Assembly: GCF_007860125.1 (NCBI RefSeq)
Contig: NZ_SJPW01000006.1
Location: forward strand, 63,525-127,524
Reading direction: 5' to 3'
DNA length: 64,000 nucleotides
From: Rubripirellula tenax
GTDB taxonomy: Bacteria > Planctomycetota > Planctomycetia > Pirellulales > Pirellulaceae
The notes beneath the pieces are model-generated. The model ran no database searches. It had not been told where the DNA came from and saw only the letters and a program-made list of their open reading frames with translations. Below, in pieces: positions 9,120 through 17,554 of the stretch. Position 1 is the stretch's first letter. Every line of letters begins with the position of its first letter. The position numbers and the translations under genes were made by a program.

Positions 9120-10487
9120 CTACTTGCCGATACAGAACCGACCGAACACGCGGTCCAAAATATCGTCCGTGTAGACCGCGCCGGTGACCTCGCCCAAACA
9201 CTGCGCCGCCAAGCGCATCTCTGCGGATACAAACTCGTGACCCCGACGGGTTCGCGTCAATTCGATGGCCGTCACGATCGCTTCTTGAGCCCGATCGAGC
9301 GATTGCCGGCAACGGGCCGCGGTTCCCACCACCGAACCTGTTTCTTCCGCATCACGCCCGTCCAAGGCATTCCGAATTGCGTCGATCACTCCATCGATGC
9401 CGTCGCCCGTCACAGCACTGCAAACCAGCGTCTCGTTCGAATCTATTGTCAACGCATCGACCAAATCGCACTTCGTCGCCAAGAAAAAATCCACCACTCC
9501 GGTGCGTCCGCTTGTCGTCGCTTCGTCACGCAAACGCCGGACGGCATCGGAATAATCGCTGCGACTTCCGTCGATGCACCACAACCGAACATCCGCGTGT
9601 CGAGCCGCCTCGGTCGCCTGGTCTTGCGATTGCTGCGAGACACCATCCGTCGCCGCTTCGATGCCCGCCGTATCCAGCCACAGCACACGCCGGTCGCCGA
9701 CGAAACCGTCGATCGAAACGACATCGCGAGTCGTCCCCGCCACGTCGGCGACGATGGCCGTTTGCGACGTCGTTAAACAGTTCAATAACTGGCTCTTGCC
9801 CGCGTTCGGTTCACCTCGCAGCGCGATCTTTGCTCGTGCCGCACCGCCTCCGCGTTGTTGCATAACACGCGCCGTTTCGGCCAACTCGGCGACGATCTGT
9901 TCCAAACGCGCGATCAGGTTTTCGTCGCTAACAAACTCGATGTCTTCGTCGACGAAGTCGAGCCCGGCTTCGACATCGGCCAACAGATCTAAGAGTGTCG
10001 ACCGCATCGACTCGAGCGGACGCGAAAGGTTGCCCGACAATTGACGCAGCGCATGATCAAGCGACCCGCGGCCTTCGGCATCGATGACGCCAAGTACGGC
10101 TTCGGCCTGCGTCAAATCCAACCGACCGGCCAAGAAAGCGCGCATCGTGAACTCGCCCGGTCTTGCGGCCCTGGCGCCGCAGGAGACCGCAACATCCGTC
10201 AAACGCGAAAGCACTGGCAACGAACCGACCGTGTGCAATTCCGCCGACGGCTGGCCGGTATAGCTTCGGCGATCCGGCCACAGCATGATGTCCAATGCCA
10301 AGTGGCCCAACGGATCACCAAGATCGACACGCGATGTAAATCGATGTGTGTGATTCAAACCGGACGACGGGATGCCCATCGACGCAAGCGTTGCTGCGAC
10401 ATCTGGCCCTGACATTCGCACGATTCCGCGAACGGCGGGCGATGTGGGCGAGGCGATCGCTACGATCGTTTCATCAAGGTCCCACAC
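9120..10487 (-). CDS. mnmE: tRNA modification GTPase MnmE
   Basis: A protein of 455 residues. With MnmG it forms the 5-carboxymethylaminomethyl/taurine-type modification at U34 of certain tRNAs. The N-terminal tetrahydrofolate-binding domain begins DETIVAIASPTSPAVRGIVR. The G domain inserted in the helical region has the P-loop GEPNAGKS (225-232), the switch region VADVAGTTRD, DTAG (272-275) and the G4 element TKCD. The C-terminus is FGRFCIGK, the conserved CIGK end with the catalytic cysteine. The start is GTG at 10487, five bases after the stop of the DsbD-like gene, so the two are co-transcribed. The G4 element has Thr where Asn is usual (NKxD), which is tolerated in some GTPases. Confidence 0.96.
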   Translation of the reverse strand: MWDLDETIVAIASPTSPAVRGIVRMSGPDVAATLASMGIPSSGLNHTHRFTSRVDLGDPLGHLALDIMLWPDRRSYTGQPSAELHTVGSLPVLSRLTDVAVSCGARAARPGEFTMRAFLAGRLDLTQAEAVLGVIDAEGRGSLDHALRQLSGNLSRPLESMRSTLLDLLADVEAGLDFVDEDIEFVSDENLIARLEQIVAELAETARVMQQRGGGAARAKIALRGEPNAGKSQLLNCLTTSQTAIVADVAGTTRDVVSIDGFVGDRRVLWLDTAGIEAATDGVSQQSQDQATEAARHADVRLWCIDGSRSDYSDAVRRLRDEATTSGRTGVVDFFLATKCDLVDALTIDSNETLVCSAVTGDGIDGVIDAIRNALDGRDAEETGSVVGTAARCRQSLDRAQEAIVTAIELTRTRRGHEFVSAEMRLAAQCLGEVTGAVYTDDILDRVFGRFCIGK

Positions 10488-10491
10488 GCGA

Positions 10492-13149
10492 TCAGCGGCT
10501 CGCGCCGTCAGATTCGCCGTGTCGTGAAACCAGCGAAGCCGGCTCGGTCGTCGACGTCACTTGCCCCGACGGACGACCGACACTCTCGCCCGCTTGCTCC
10601 AATGCATCGAGGACGTTTTGCTGACTCAAAAGATCACGAAGGATGATCGGTTGGTCCGGCGCTCGCCCGGGATAGATCGCCAAAAGCGGGATCGACCGAC
10701 TTTCCAACTCTTCAAGTTTCTGCTGGATGGCTTCGTCAAAATCGGTGTAGTCGGCGTACATCGCAACCGCATCCAATTGATCGACCAGCTTACGCGTCGG
10801 TTCGGTGTTGATCGCGAACTCGTAATTGTAGATGCAGTTGGTGCACCATTTGGCAGAGAAGTCCAGCAGAACAGTCTTGCCTTCCGCTTGCAGCTGATTC
10901 AGCCGCATCTCGCTGTAGTCTTCCCAAGCCAAGACTTTCGGTCCCGGTACCAAATTGACAAACGCGGCATAGGAAATCAGTGCCGCGGCAGCGATCCCAC
11001 CCGTCCACGCCGTCATGCGTTTGGGCAACTCAGACCACGACGGAACCTGTCCGATTACCCAACAACCGAACCACACGCCGATCAAGGAAACGAACACGGG
11101 CAGCTTTTGGTAGTCCTGGAACTGTGCAAAGAAGAACGCGACCGTACCCAAAAACAGAAACGCCATGAACTCCTTGAACGTCTCCATCCAGTTCCCAGGT
11201 TTGGGAAGCCACGAAATCAACTTCGGCTGCATCCCGATCAGCAAGTACGGCAGCGACATACCAAGGCCGACCGTCATGAAAATCAAAACCGTTTGGATCG
11301 ACGACAACCCGAGCGTCAAACCTAAGATGTAACCCAACAGCGGACCGCTGCAGGGTGTCGCCAAAACCGTCGCGAAAACACCCTTGGAAAACGCGCCGGT
11401 CAAACCTTCGCGACTCTGCAGTTCTTGCGACGCTTTGTTCGAAGCCATACCGGGTGCGGGAATTTCCCAAACGCCCAGATAGCTAAGTGCGAGTGCAAAA
11501 AGCCCAAGTGTTAGGCCCAGCTTGACGGGAAAGTACGTGAACTGCTGCCCCCATCCAAACTTGAACACAACCGCCAGCATCGCTAAAAACGCAAAGACGG
11601 CTAAAATGCCGGCCGCATAAACCAAGTTCAGCATCAGCACGCGACGTCGGTCTTCACCGGCTTGGCTGACAAAGCCCATGATCTTCAATCCGACCACCGG
11701 CAAGACGCACGGCATCACGTTCAAGATGACCCCGCCAACGAAGGCGAAGAACAAAATGACGGGAAACGAAGTCGCGGACGCTGCGAGCGGAGCAGCAGTC
11801 GTCGAGTTGCCACCTGTACCAGTTCCACCAGTACCGTTGGATCCAATCGAACCGACGATCGGCAAGGACGCTTCCGAATTGGCCTCGGAATCGTCTTCGA
11901 TACTGGCATTTCCCTGTTCGGGTTGCGGCGCGACTCGGGGGACCGTGACGTCGTCGACCCACTTCGTCTCGGCTGCCGCGTCCAGCGCGACGGCTGACTT
12001 GGCGCTGGCGAACGTGACAGGACCTTCACCCGCCGCCGACACGCCGGCGACCTCTAGCGTGGTCGCAAACTTCAATGCCACCGGACGGTGACAACTGTTG
12101 TCCGTACAAGCCTGGTAGGCGACAAAGCCTTCGATATTTTTTAGACCCGGCGCCGCATCGGCGGGCACCGCGATCGGCACCGTCCAAGAAACTTCGCCGC
12201 CGTAGTAGTGAACTGGTGGCAACGTTGGCACAATCGATTTGCTGATGACTGGCTTGTCCGCTTTCGGCCCGCCGACTTTCATGCCACTTTTTTCGGTCAC
12301 GACGAAATTGGTGGACGATTCGGCGTCGTCGATCGCGGCGCGATAAACGTGGAACGATTTGTCTGGCTTTGCAGTGAACGTCAACATCGCCGTTCCGCCC
12401 GGCGCGACTTGCGCCGGACTTAGCGACGCCGCCCACTGGACGACATAGTCTTTGTCGCGAAACCATGTCGGCTTCGCGGACTTGACCGTTGCGGTCGTCG
12501 GTTCGACGGCCGTTGCCGTTTGATTCATCGCCACGGTCGCGGTCGGTTCGGTCGCTGGCCCTGTCGCCGGAATTGGGCCACCGTACTGGGCTACCAACGT
12601 TTCGCGAATCGGCAAACAACTGCCGTCGATCGTTTCGCAAACCAAACCGTTGACGTCGATTCGAATCGAATCCTCAAATCCGAACGGGACTTTGATGGGT
12701 GCTGTCCAAACGACAAAGTCCTCGTGTTCTTCGACCGTCAGACCGTTGTATTGCGACGAGATGCTTTTTGATGGCGGTGCTTCAGGCGTGAAGTCACCAA
12801 CGATACTGACGTCCTGGGGCGACTTCAACTTGAACTTCGTACGCAGCGGGCCGCCCGGCGGTTGGGTCGTCGAATAGATGTGATACGACGGAGCCAATTC
12901 CGCTTCAATTTCAAGCACGCCGTCACCCGAGGGTTCGGCATAGTATTTTGCTTGAAAGGTGACCGGCTCGGCAGCACGGTTGCTAGCACCAAAGCCACCA
13001 AGTGTGAAGTTGGGAAACACGTCGCCACCGGCGTCGAAGTCTCCCTGTGCCATTGCCCGGCCGCTATCCCATCCCACCATTCCCAGCAGCAAGAAAGCGA
13101 ACAGAGCGGCCAGCCAGCCGGTGTTGGTCGTGTGTTTTCTATGGTTCAT
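10492..13149 (-). CDS. DsbD-like thiol:disulfide interchange protein
   Basis: A protein of 885 residues. After a signal peptide (about 1-35, ending SGRAMAQ) there are two DsbD N-terminal-type immunoglobulin-like domains. The first has its cysteine pair in GLVCETIDGSCLP, and the second in AYQACTDNSCHRP (about residues 240-375). A linker rich in Gly/Thr/Ser leads to a DsbD/CcdA membrane domain of eight or so helices carrying the paired cysteine motifs NVMPCVLPVVGLK and VLATPCSGPLLGY. The C-terminal thioredoxin domain has its active site at C769-T-N-C772. The protein should move electrons from cytoplasmic thioredoxin to periplasmic thiols. Having two N-terminal domains instead of one is unusual relative to E. 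coli DsbD. It is the first gene of the unit with mnmE. Confidence 0.92.
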   Translation of the reverse strand: MNHRKHTTNTGWLAALFAFLLLGMVGWDSGRAMAQGDFDAGGDVFPNFTLGGFGASNRAAEPVTFQAKYYAEPSGDGVLEIEAELAPSYHIYSTTQPPGGPLRTKFKLKSPQDVSIVGDFTPEAPPSKSISSQYNGLTVEEHEDFVVWTAPIKVPFGFEDSIRIDVNGLVCETIDGSCLPIRETLVAQYGGPIPATGPATEPTATVAMNQTATAVEPTTATVKSAKPTWFRDKDYVVQWAASLSPAQVAPGGTAMLTFTAKPDKSFHVYRAAIDDAESSTNFVVTEKSGMKVGGPKADKPVISKSIVPTLPPVHYYGGEVSWTVPIAVPADAAPGLKNIEGFVAYQACTDNSCHRPVALKFATTLEVAGVSAAGEGPVTFASAKSAVALDAAAETKWVDDVTVPRVAPQPEQGNASIEDDSEANSEASLPIVGSIGSNGTGGTGTGGNSTTAAPLAASATSFPVILFFAFVGGVILNVMPCVLPVVGLKIMGFVSQAGEDRRRVLMLNLVYAAGILAVFAFLAMLAVVFKFGWGQQFTYFPVKLGLTLGLFALALSYLGVWEIPAPGMASNKASQELQSREGLTGAFSKGVFATVLATPCSGPLLGYILGLTLGLSSIQTVLIFMTVGLGMSLPYLLIGMQPKLISWLPKPGNWMETFKEFMAFLFLGTVAFFFAQFQDYQKLPVFVSLIGVWFGCWVIGQVPSWSELPKRMTAWTGGIAAAALISYAAFVNLVPGPKVLAWEDYSEMRLNQLQAEGKTVLLDFSAKWCTNCIYNYEFAINTEPTRKLVDQLDAVAMYADYTDFDEAIQQKLEELESRSIPLLAIYPGRAPDQPIILRDLLSQQNVLDALEQAGESVGRPSGQVTSTTEPASLVSRHGESDGASR

Positions 13150-13237
13150 GATTTTGTTTTTGAAGGGTCCAGCCCGCGAATTCTACTTGTGACAGGATTG
13201 TTCAGTCAACGAAGCAGCCCGATCGCAGCCTTCCCAG

Positions 13238-14314
13238 CTACCGCAGACTGTGACCCCAAGGTGGTTCGTCGCTGTCGGCCAGTTCTGTCAAAACGTCGAT
13301 ACGCTCGGCAATTCTTAATATATCAGCATGAAACGAGCGATTTTCAAGGACGATCCAAGTTAGCCAATTTGCCAGCCCGATCCACATCGTCGCGTTGTGC
13401 AGCGCACGTGCTAAGGCGAGAAAGCTGATATCGTCCATGTCCGTCGCCAGCTTGCCATTCAATACGTTTTCTTCTCGAAAACCCGCCATACCGGCTTCCC
13501 AGACTTCGTTTCGACTTTCTCGGTCCCGATGGACCAAAAATCCGCCGATCCAACGAGCCAAATCCGTCGCGGGCGAATCCAGCCGTACGGCGTCAAAGTC
13601 GATCAAGCCGCTCACCCCGCCATCCGCAAACAAGACGTGCTCGCGATGAACGTCGCACAGAACGACTTGCGACGGCACCGGTCGCTTCTCGAAATCCGAC
13701 AGACGGGCAGCGATGCGGCCCGACGCAGCAAGCCATCCGCTTCGCAGCTTCTGGACCGCACGATCCACGGCGACAGCCAATCGATGTGGCAGTTCAGGGA
13801 CGCCCCGATCTACGACGGTCAACACCTGGGGAACTTCGTGACGCAGCGAAGCCAGTCGCTCGATCCGCGACGTAACGGCCTTCGACACTTGGCTCGACAA
13901 TGGGCTCGACAATTGGCTTGCCAAACCGGCGGAAACGACCGAGCGATGGAATCGAGCGATCGCAGCTGCGCCAAGCTGGATCGTTTCGACGGTCGCATCA
14001 TCGGCGGCGACGTCCCCAGGCATCCAAGTCGCCAATTCCCATTGGCGACCACCGATCGTTGCCGTTGCAATGGTCTCTGGCACGTACGGGCAACCATTTT
14101 GCCGAGCCATCCGCACGATCGCGTGAACTTCGTCAACACGAGTCCGCGAGGTGCCCGCAGGCCACATCTTTAGCGCGAAGCGATCCACCGAGCCCGCGCG
14201 GCAATCATAGACGACGCCGCCACTGAACCCCGCCGGAACCGCCTTCGCCCAATCGATCCGATGGACTTGGTTTACCCAGCGATGCACGTCGGCGGGAATG
14301 GGCGAGTCCATCAA
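13238..14314 (-). CDS. aminoglycoside-phosphotransferase-fold kinase
   Basis: A protein of 358 residues with the APH/choline-kinase fold. The N-lobe has FALKMWP as the ATP-binding lysine strand. The catalytic loop is LCDVHREHVLF, in which the Asp corresponds to the family's base (HGDxHxxN), followed by the metal-binding LIDFDAVRLDSPATDLARW. Both lobes and about the usual length are present. The substrate cannot be told: the family covers antibiotics, choline, fructosamine, homoserine and more. Note that the usual first His of the loop is Leu and the metal-binding Asn is His (REH), variations seen in distant members. It stands alone, divergent from the M28 peptidase gene. Confidence 0.8.
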   Translation of the reverse strand: MMDSPIPADVHRWVNQVHRIDWAKAVPAGFSGGVVYDCRAGSVDRFALKMWPAGTSRTRVDEVHAIVRMARQNGCPYVPETIATATIGGRQWELATWMPGDVAADDATVETIQLGAAAIARFHRSVVSAGLASQLSSPLSSQVSKAVTSRIERLASLRHEVPQVLTVVDRGVPELPHRLAVAVDRAVQKLRSGWLAASGRIAARLSDFEKRPVPSQVVLCDVHREHVLFADGGVSGLIDFDAVRLDSPATDLARWIGGFLVHRDRESRNEVWEAGMAGFREENVLNGKLATDMDDISFLALARALHNATMWIGLANWLTWIVLENRSFHADILRIAERIDVLTELADSDEPPWGHSLR

Positions 14315-14428
14315 CGATCAAAAAAATGGGTAAGCTTTGGTAACAGCACGCACAGGACGTTGCTTTGAGTTCTTCGTCAGACTTCGGAGAATCACTTTGT
14401 CTCTCGATCATCAACGGACAGATACGCG

Positions 14429-16111
14429 ATGAAACGTTTCCGGTTCACTTCCCTCGTCTTCGTCTTAGCATGCACATCGCTGGCGTCGGCTCAAGATACG
14501 ACGGCCACCCATTCCCTCACAACCGCTGAAATGGCCGCCGCAGAGGTCATCGACGAAGACGGTTTGCGAGGACACGTTCGTTTTCTCGCCGACGACCTTC
14601 TGGAAGGCCGCGGTCCAGGATCGCGCGGCGATGCGATCACCCAGCTGTATTTGTCGACCCAGTTTCAAACGCTCGGTTTGTCGCCCGCCGCCGGCGATGG
14701 CCAGTGGTTACAGTCCGTGCCGCTGGTCGGCGTCAACACCAACGCACCACCGACGGTCACGTTTCGATCCGGCGACGAGAACCTAACGCTGAAGTCGGTG
14801 GATGATTTCATGTCGACGATCGGGAGCCCGACCGAATCTGCTTCGGTCGACGATGCCGAATTGATCTTCGTCGGCTACGGCATTCAAGCACCCGAATACG
14901 ATTGGGACGATTTTAAAGACGCGGATCTGCGCGGAAAAATTCTGGTCATCATGAACAACGATCCCGCCGACGATCCGGAACTGTTCGAAGGTAGTCGTCG
15001 TTTGTATTACGGCCGTTGGGACTACAAGTACGAAAGTGCCGCGCGACAAGGTGCCGCCGGTGCAATCATCATTCACACGACGCCTTCCGCTGGCTATCCC
15101 TGGCAAGTGATCCAGACGTCGTGGGCGGGTGAAGAGTTTGAATTGCGAGGTGTTGAAACGCCACGGATGAAATTAAAAGCATGGTCGACCGACGATGCTG
15201 CGAAGAAGATCGCGACGCTTGCCGGCAAGGACTTGGACGAACTACGCGCGGCGGCCGAATCGCGTGATTTCCGACCGGTGCCGCTGGGTGTAACGCTTTC
15301 GATCGAATTGACCGCGTCGGTCCGCCAACAAGACACGGCAAACGTGATCGCAGTACTTCCCGGCAGCGACCCCGACCGGCGCGACGAACACGTCGTCTAC
15401 ATGGCTCACCACGATCACCTTGGCATGTCAGCCGAACGTGACATCAACGGCGACAATATTTACAACGGCGCCATCGACAACGCATCGGGTGTCGCCGCAC
15501 TTTTGGCAATGGCAAAAGCCTATGCCCAGCTAGAACCTCGCCCAGCCCGCTCGATCATGTTCGCCGCCGTGGCCGCCGAAGAGCAAGGGCTGCTCGGATC
15601 ACGTTACTTTGCCGCCGACCCGCCCATTTCTGCTGGAAAATTGGCCGCCGTGATCAACATGGACGGCACCAACATCATCGGTCGCACGCACGATGTGAAT
15701 GTGATCGGCATGGGAAAATCATCACTCGACGCACACGTCCAAGCGATCGCAAAAGCACAAGGACGAATCGTGACTCCGGATCATTTTCCCGATCGCGGAT
15801 ACTACTACCGCAGTGATCAATTCAGTCTCGCCAAGATCGGCGTTCCCGGCGTCTACCTACATTCGGGCATCCAAGTGATCGGCAAGCCGGATGGTTGGGG
15901 AAAAGAGCAACTCGACCAGTGGGTCGAAAAGATCTATCACCAACCCAGCGATGAATACCTAGAAGATTGGGACTTGACCGGCGCAATTGACGACACACGC
16001 TTGCTGTTCCACGTCGGTCGTCGTGTCGCAGATGCCGCCGAAATGCCGGCCTGGACTGCGGGGGACGAGTTCGAAGCCGCTCGCCAGAAAGCCATAGCAG
16101 AAAATCCGTGA
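14429..16111 (+). CDS. secreted M28-family zinc aminopeptidase with PA domain
   Basis: A protein of 560 residues with a clear signal peptide (MKRFRFTSLVFVLACTSLASA). A protease-associated domain lies at about residues 110-300. The M28 di-zinc core follows: MAHHDHLG at residue 325 onward (first His ligand), then NGAIDNASGVAALL (bridging Asp), AVAAEEQGLLGSRYF (catalytic Glu plus Glu ligand), INMDGTN (Asp ligand) and GVYLHSG (last His ligand). All five ligands and the catalytic Glu are present, so it should be active. It probably trims peptides outside the cytoplasm. The gene runs convergently with the TPR gene, with a GTTTCAAC-type hairpin between them. Confidence 0.93.
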   Translation: MKRFRFTSLVFVLACTSLASAQDTTATHSLTTAEMAAAEVIDEDGLRGHVRFLADDLLEGRGPGSRGDAITQLYLSTQFQTLGLSPAAGDGQWLQSVPLVGVNTNAPPTVTFRSGDENLTLKSVDDFMSTIGSPTESASVDDAELIFVGYGIQAPEYDWDDFKDADLRGKILVIMNNDPADDPELFEGSRRLYYGRWDYKYESAARQGAAGAIIIHTTPSAGYPWQVIQTSWAGEEFELRGVETPRMKLKAWSTDDAAKKIATLAGKDLDELRAAAESRDFRPVPLGVTLSIELTASVRQQDTANVIAVLPGSDPDRRDEHVVYMAHHDHLGMSAERDINGDNIYNGAIDNASGVAALLAMAKAYAQLEPRPARSIMFAAVAAEEQGLLGSRYFAADPPISAGKLAAVINMDGTNIIGRTHDVNVIGMGKSSLDAHVQAIAKAQGRIVTPDHFPDRGYYYRSDQFSLAKIGVPGVYLHSGIQVIGKPDGWGKEQLDQWVEKIYHQPSDEYLEDWDLTGAIDDTRLLFHVGRRVADAAEMPAWTAGDEFEAARQKAIAENP

Positions 16112-16142
16112 TCCGACGGCGGAACGCAAAAGTTCAAACCGC

Positions 16143-16156
16143 GCCGTTTCAACGGC
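16143..16156. terminator. hairpin between convergent M28 and TPR genes
   Basis: Perfect 6-bp stem gccgtt/aacggc with a two-base tc core, lying 32 bases after one stop and 19 bases before the other. There is no T-run. It could act on both strands. The same gtttcaac core is found at 63,198-63,211 in another convergent gap. Confidence 0.4.
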
Positions 16157-16174
16157 GGCGTATTCGTTCGTTGG

Positions 16175-17554
16175 TCAAAGCTTGCGAGCTGGCTTGCTAT
16201 GCTGATCTCGGGCAAAGAATCTTGGGCCCGCGGCGGTATCGTAAAGTTGCATCAACGCATTTGCGTCGTCCGTTTTCCCCATCGCCCTTTTGAATTCGGC
16301 CATGTAGTAGAGCGTGTCCCGCGACGGCTTGCTCAATTTTAATGACTCCGCCAAGCTTTTGTCCGCTGCCGCAGTGTCACCCAGTCGCAGCTGCACCCAC
16401 CCCAAGGTTGCCCACGCATCGCTTGAACTTGGCAGATTGCGAACGACGGATTCCGCAATCTGCATCGCGCGTGCCCGCATCGATTCGTCTTGCCGATCAA
16501 CAAGGACTACCGCCAACTGCATCGCCGCGGCGACCGAATCGGGACGTTCTTGGTGTAACTTGGAAAGAATCGTCATCGCATCGCTGAAACGACCTTCCAA
16601 GCGAGCGGATACGGCCAGCAAAAAAAATCGCTCGGCCTCCTCGGTCGGGTCTCCCGAAACCGGCATCTTCGAATCGCCCAATAGCGGCTTCGCCTTCTCC
16701 GGTGCATTGGTGTGTAACAAGAACCTCGCGTACGCAAGCCGAGCGGCTGTTTGTTGACCTCCGACGGATGCCCGAACCGATTTTTGATAGGCTTCATCCG
16801 CTTCGGCGACCATGCCAGCCTGTTCGTATAAGGCCGCCATCATTTGATCTGGATTCCCAATCGCGGGAACCTTCGCCGCAAGATTCGTCAGCGCCGTAAA
16901 CGCTGACTGATAGTCCTTTGCTAGAAAACAGGATCGCGCCAAGCCCGAGTAAGCCTGACGAGCGACCGTCTCCGACAATTCCGCAGACGCCTCGATTAGC
17001 GAACTGTAAGCTTCCCTCGCCTGATCCCAATCAGAACGCCCTTCACAACAGATCGCTTTCAACAACTTAAGCCGATCGGCAACACGGCCCTTCATCGCTG
17101 GCGACCAATGCCGCGGCGGATCAATGCGTTCCGCCAGCCCCGTCAACGCCCACCCGTCAAACCAACGACGTTGCCGAACGGCCAATTCGGCAAAGGACAA
17201 GTAAATACCAACACGCTGAGGCCCGATTGCGGAAGCTCGTTCGAGCCATTGCTGAGCCTCAAAACCACGACCGGCCGAAAACAGCAGGTCCGCGATGACG
17301 ACGTCAACATCTGAAACTTCGGGGTGCGTCCGCAGGACTTCCAAATGTTCGGCTGCTTCGCTTAGCAGTCCCTTCGCGATCAAGTCCTTTGCGTGGCTGA
17401 TCCGCTTAGCGAGAACAGCATTCTCACCCGGAACATCCTGCGGCAGTTCGCCTACTCCATCGATAAACGAAGTCACGTCCGCGCGGGCGATCACGCACGG
17501 TACTAGCCATGCAAACCCGATCGCAATCAAAGCGAGCTGCCGTGATCGCTTCAC
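16175..17554 (-). CDS. secreted tetratricopeptide-repeat protein
   Basis: A protein of 459 residues with a signal peptide (MKRSRQLALIAIGFAWLVPCVIARA). The rest is almost all helical, with TPR-like units throughout; good examples are AKGLLSEAAEHLEVLRTHPE near the start and DAWATLGWVQLRLGDTAAAD near the end. TPR proteins are protein-binding scaffolds, and no enzymatic motif is seen. The start is GTG within gtga at 17,551-17,554, which is also the stop of the upstream PEP-CTERM gene. Translation is therefore likely coupled, suggesting the two proteins work together at the cell surface, perhaps in export or assembly. That link is inferred only from the overlap. Confidence 0.82.
   Translation of the reverse strand: MKRSRQLALIAIGFAWLVPCVIARADVTSFIDGVGELPQDVPGENAVLAKRISHAKDLIAKGLLSEAAEHLEVLRTHPEVSDVDVVIADLLFSAGRGFEAQQWLERASAIGPQRVGIYLSFAELAVRQRRWFDGWALTGLAERIDPPRHWSPAMKGRVADRLKLLKAICCEGRSDWDQAREAYSSLIEASAELSETVARQAYSGLARSCFLAKDYQSAFTALTNLAAKVPAIGNPDQMMAALYEQAGMVAEADEAYQKSVRASVGGQQTAARLAYARFLLHTNAPEKAKPLLGDSKMPVSGDPTEEAERFFLLAVSARLEGRFSDAMTILSKLHQERPDSVAAAMQLAVVLVDRQDESMRARAMQIAESVVRNLPSSSDAWATLGWVQLRLGDTAAADKSLAESLKLSKPSRDTLYYMAEFKRAMGKTDDANALMQLYDTAAGPRFFARDQHSKPARKL

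Noticed and set aside
8441-9232. A 263-codon minus-strand frame overlapping the end of the YfhO-like gene
   Set aside because: It has no family features and conflicts with two well-supported genes.
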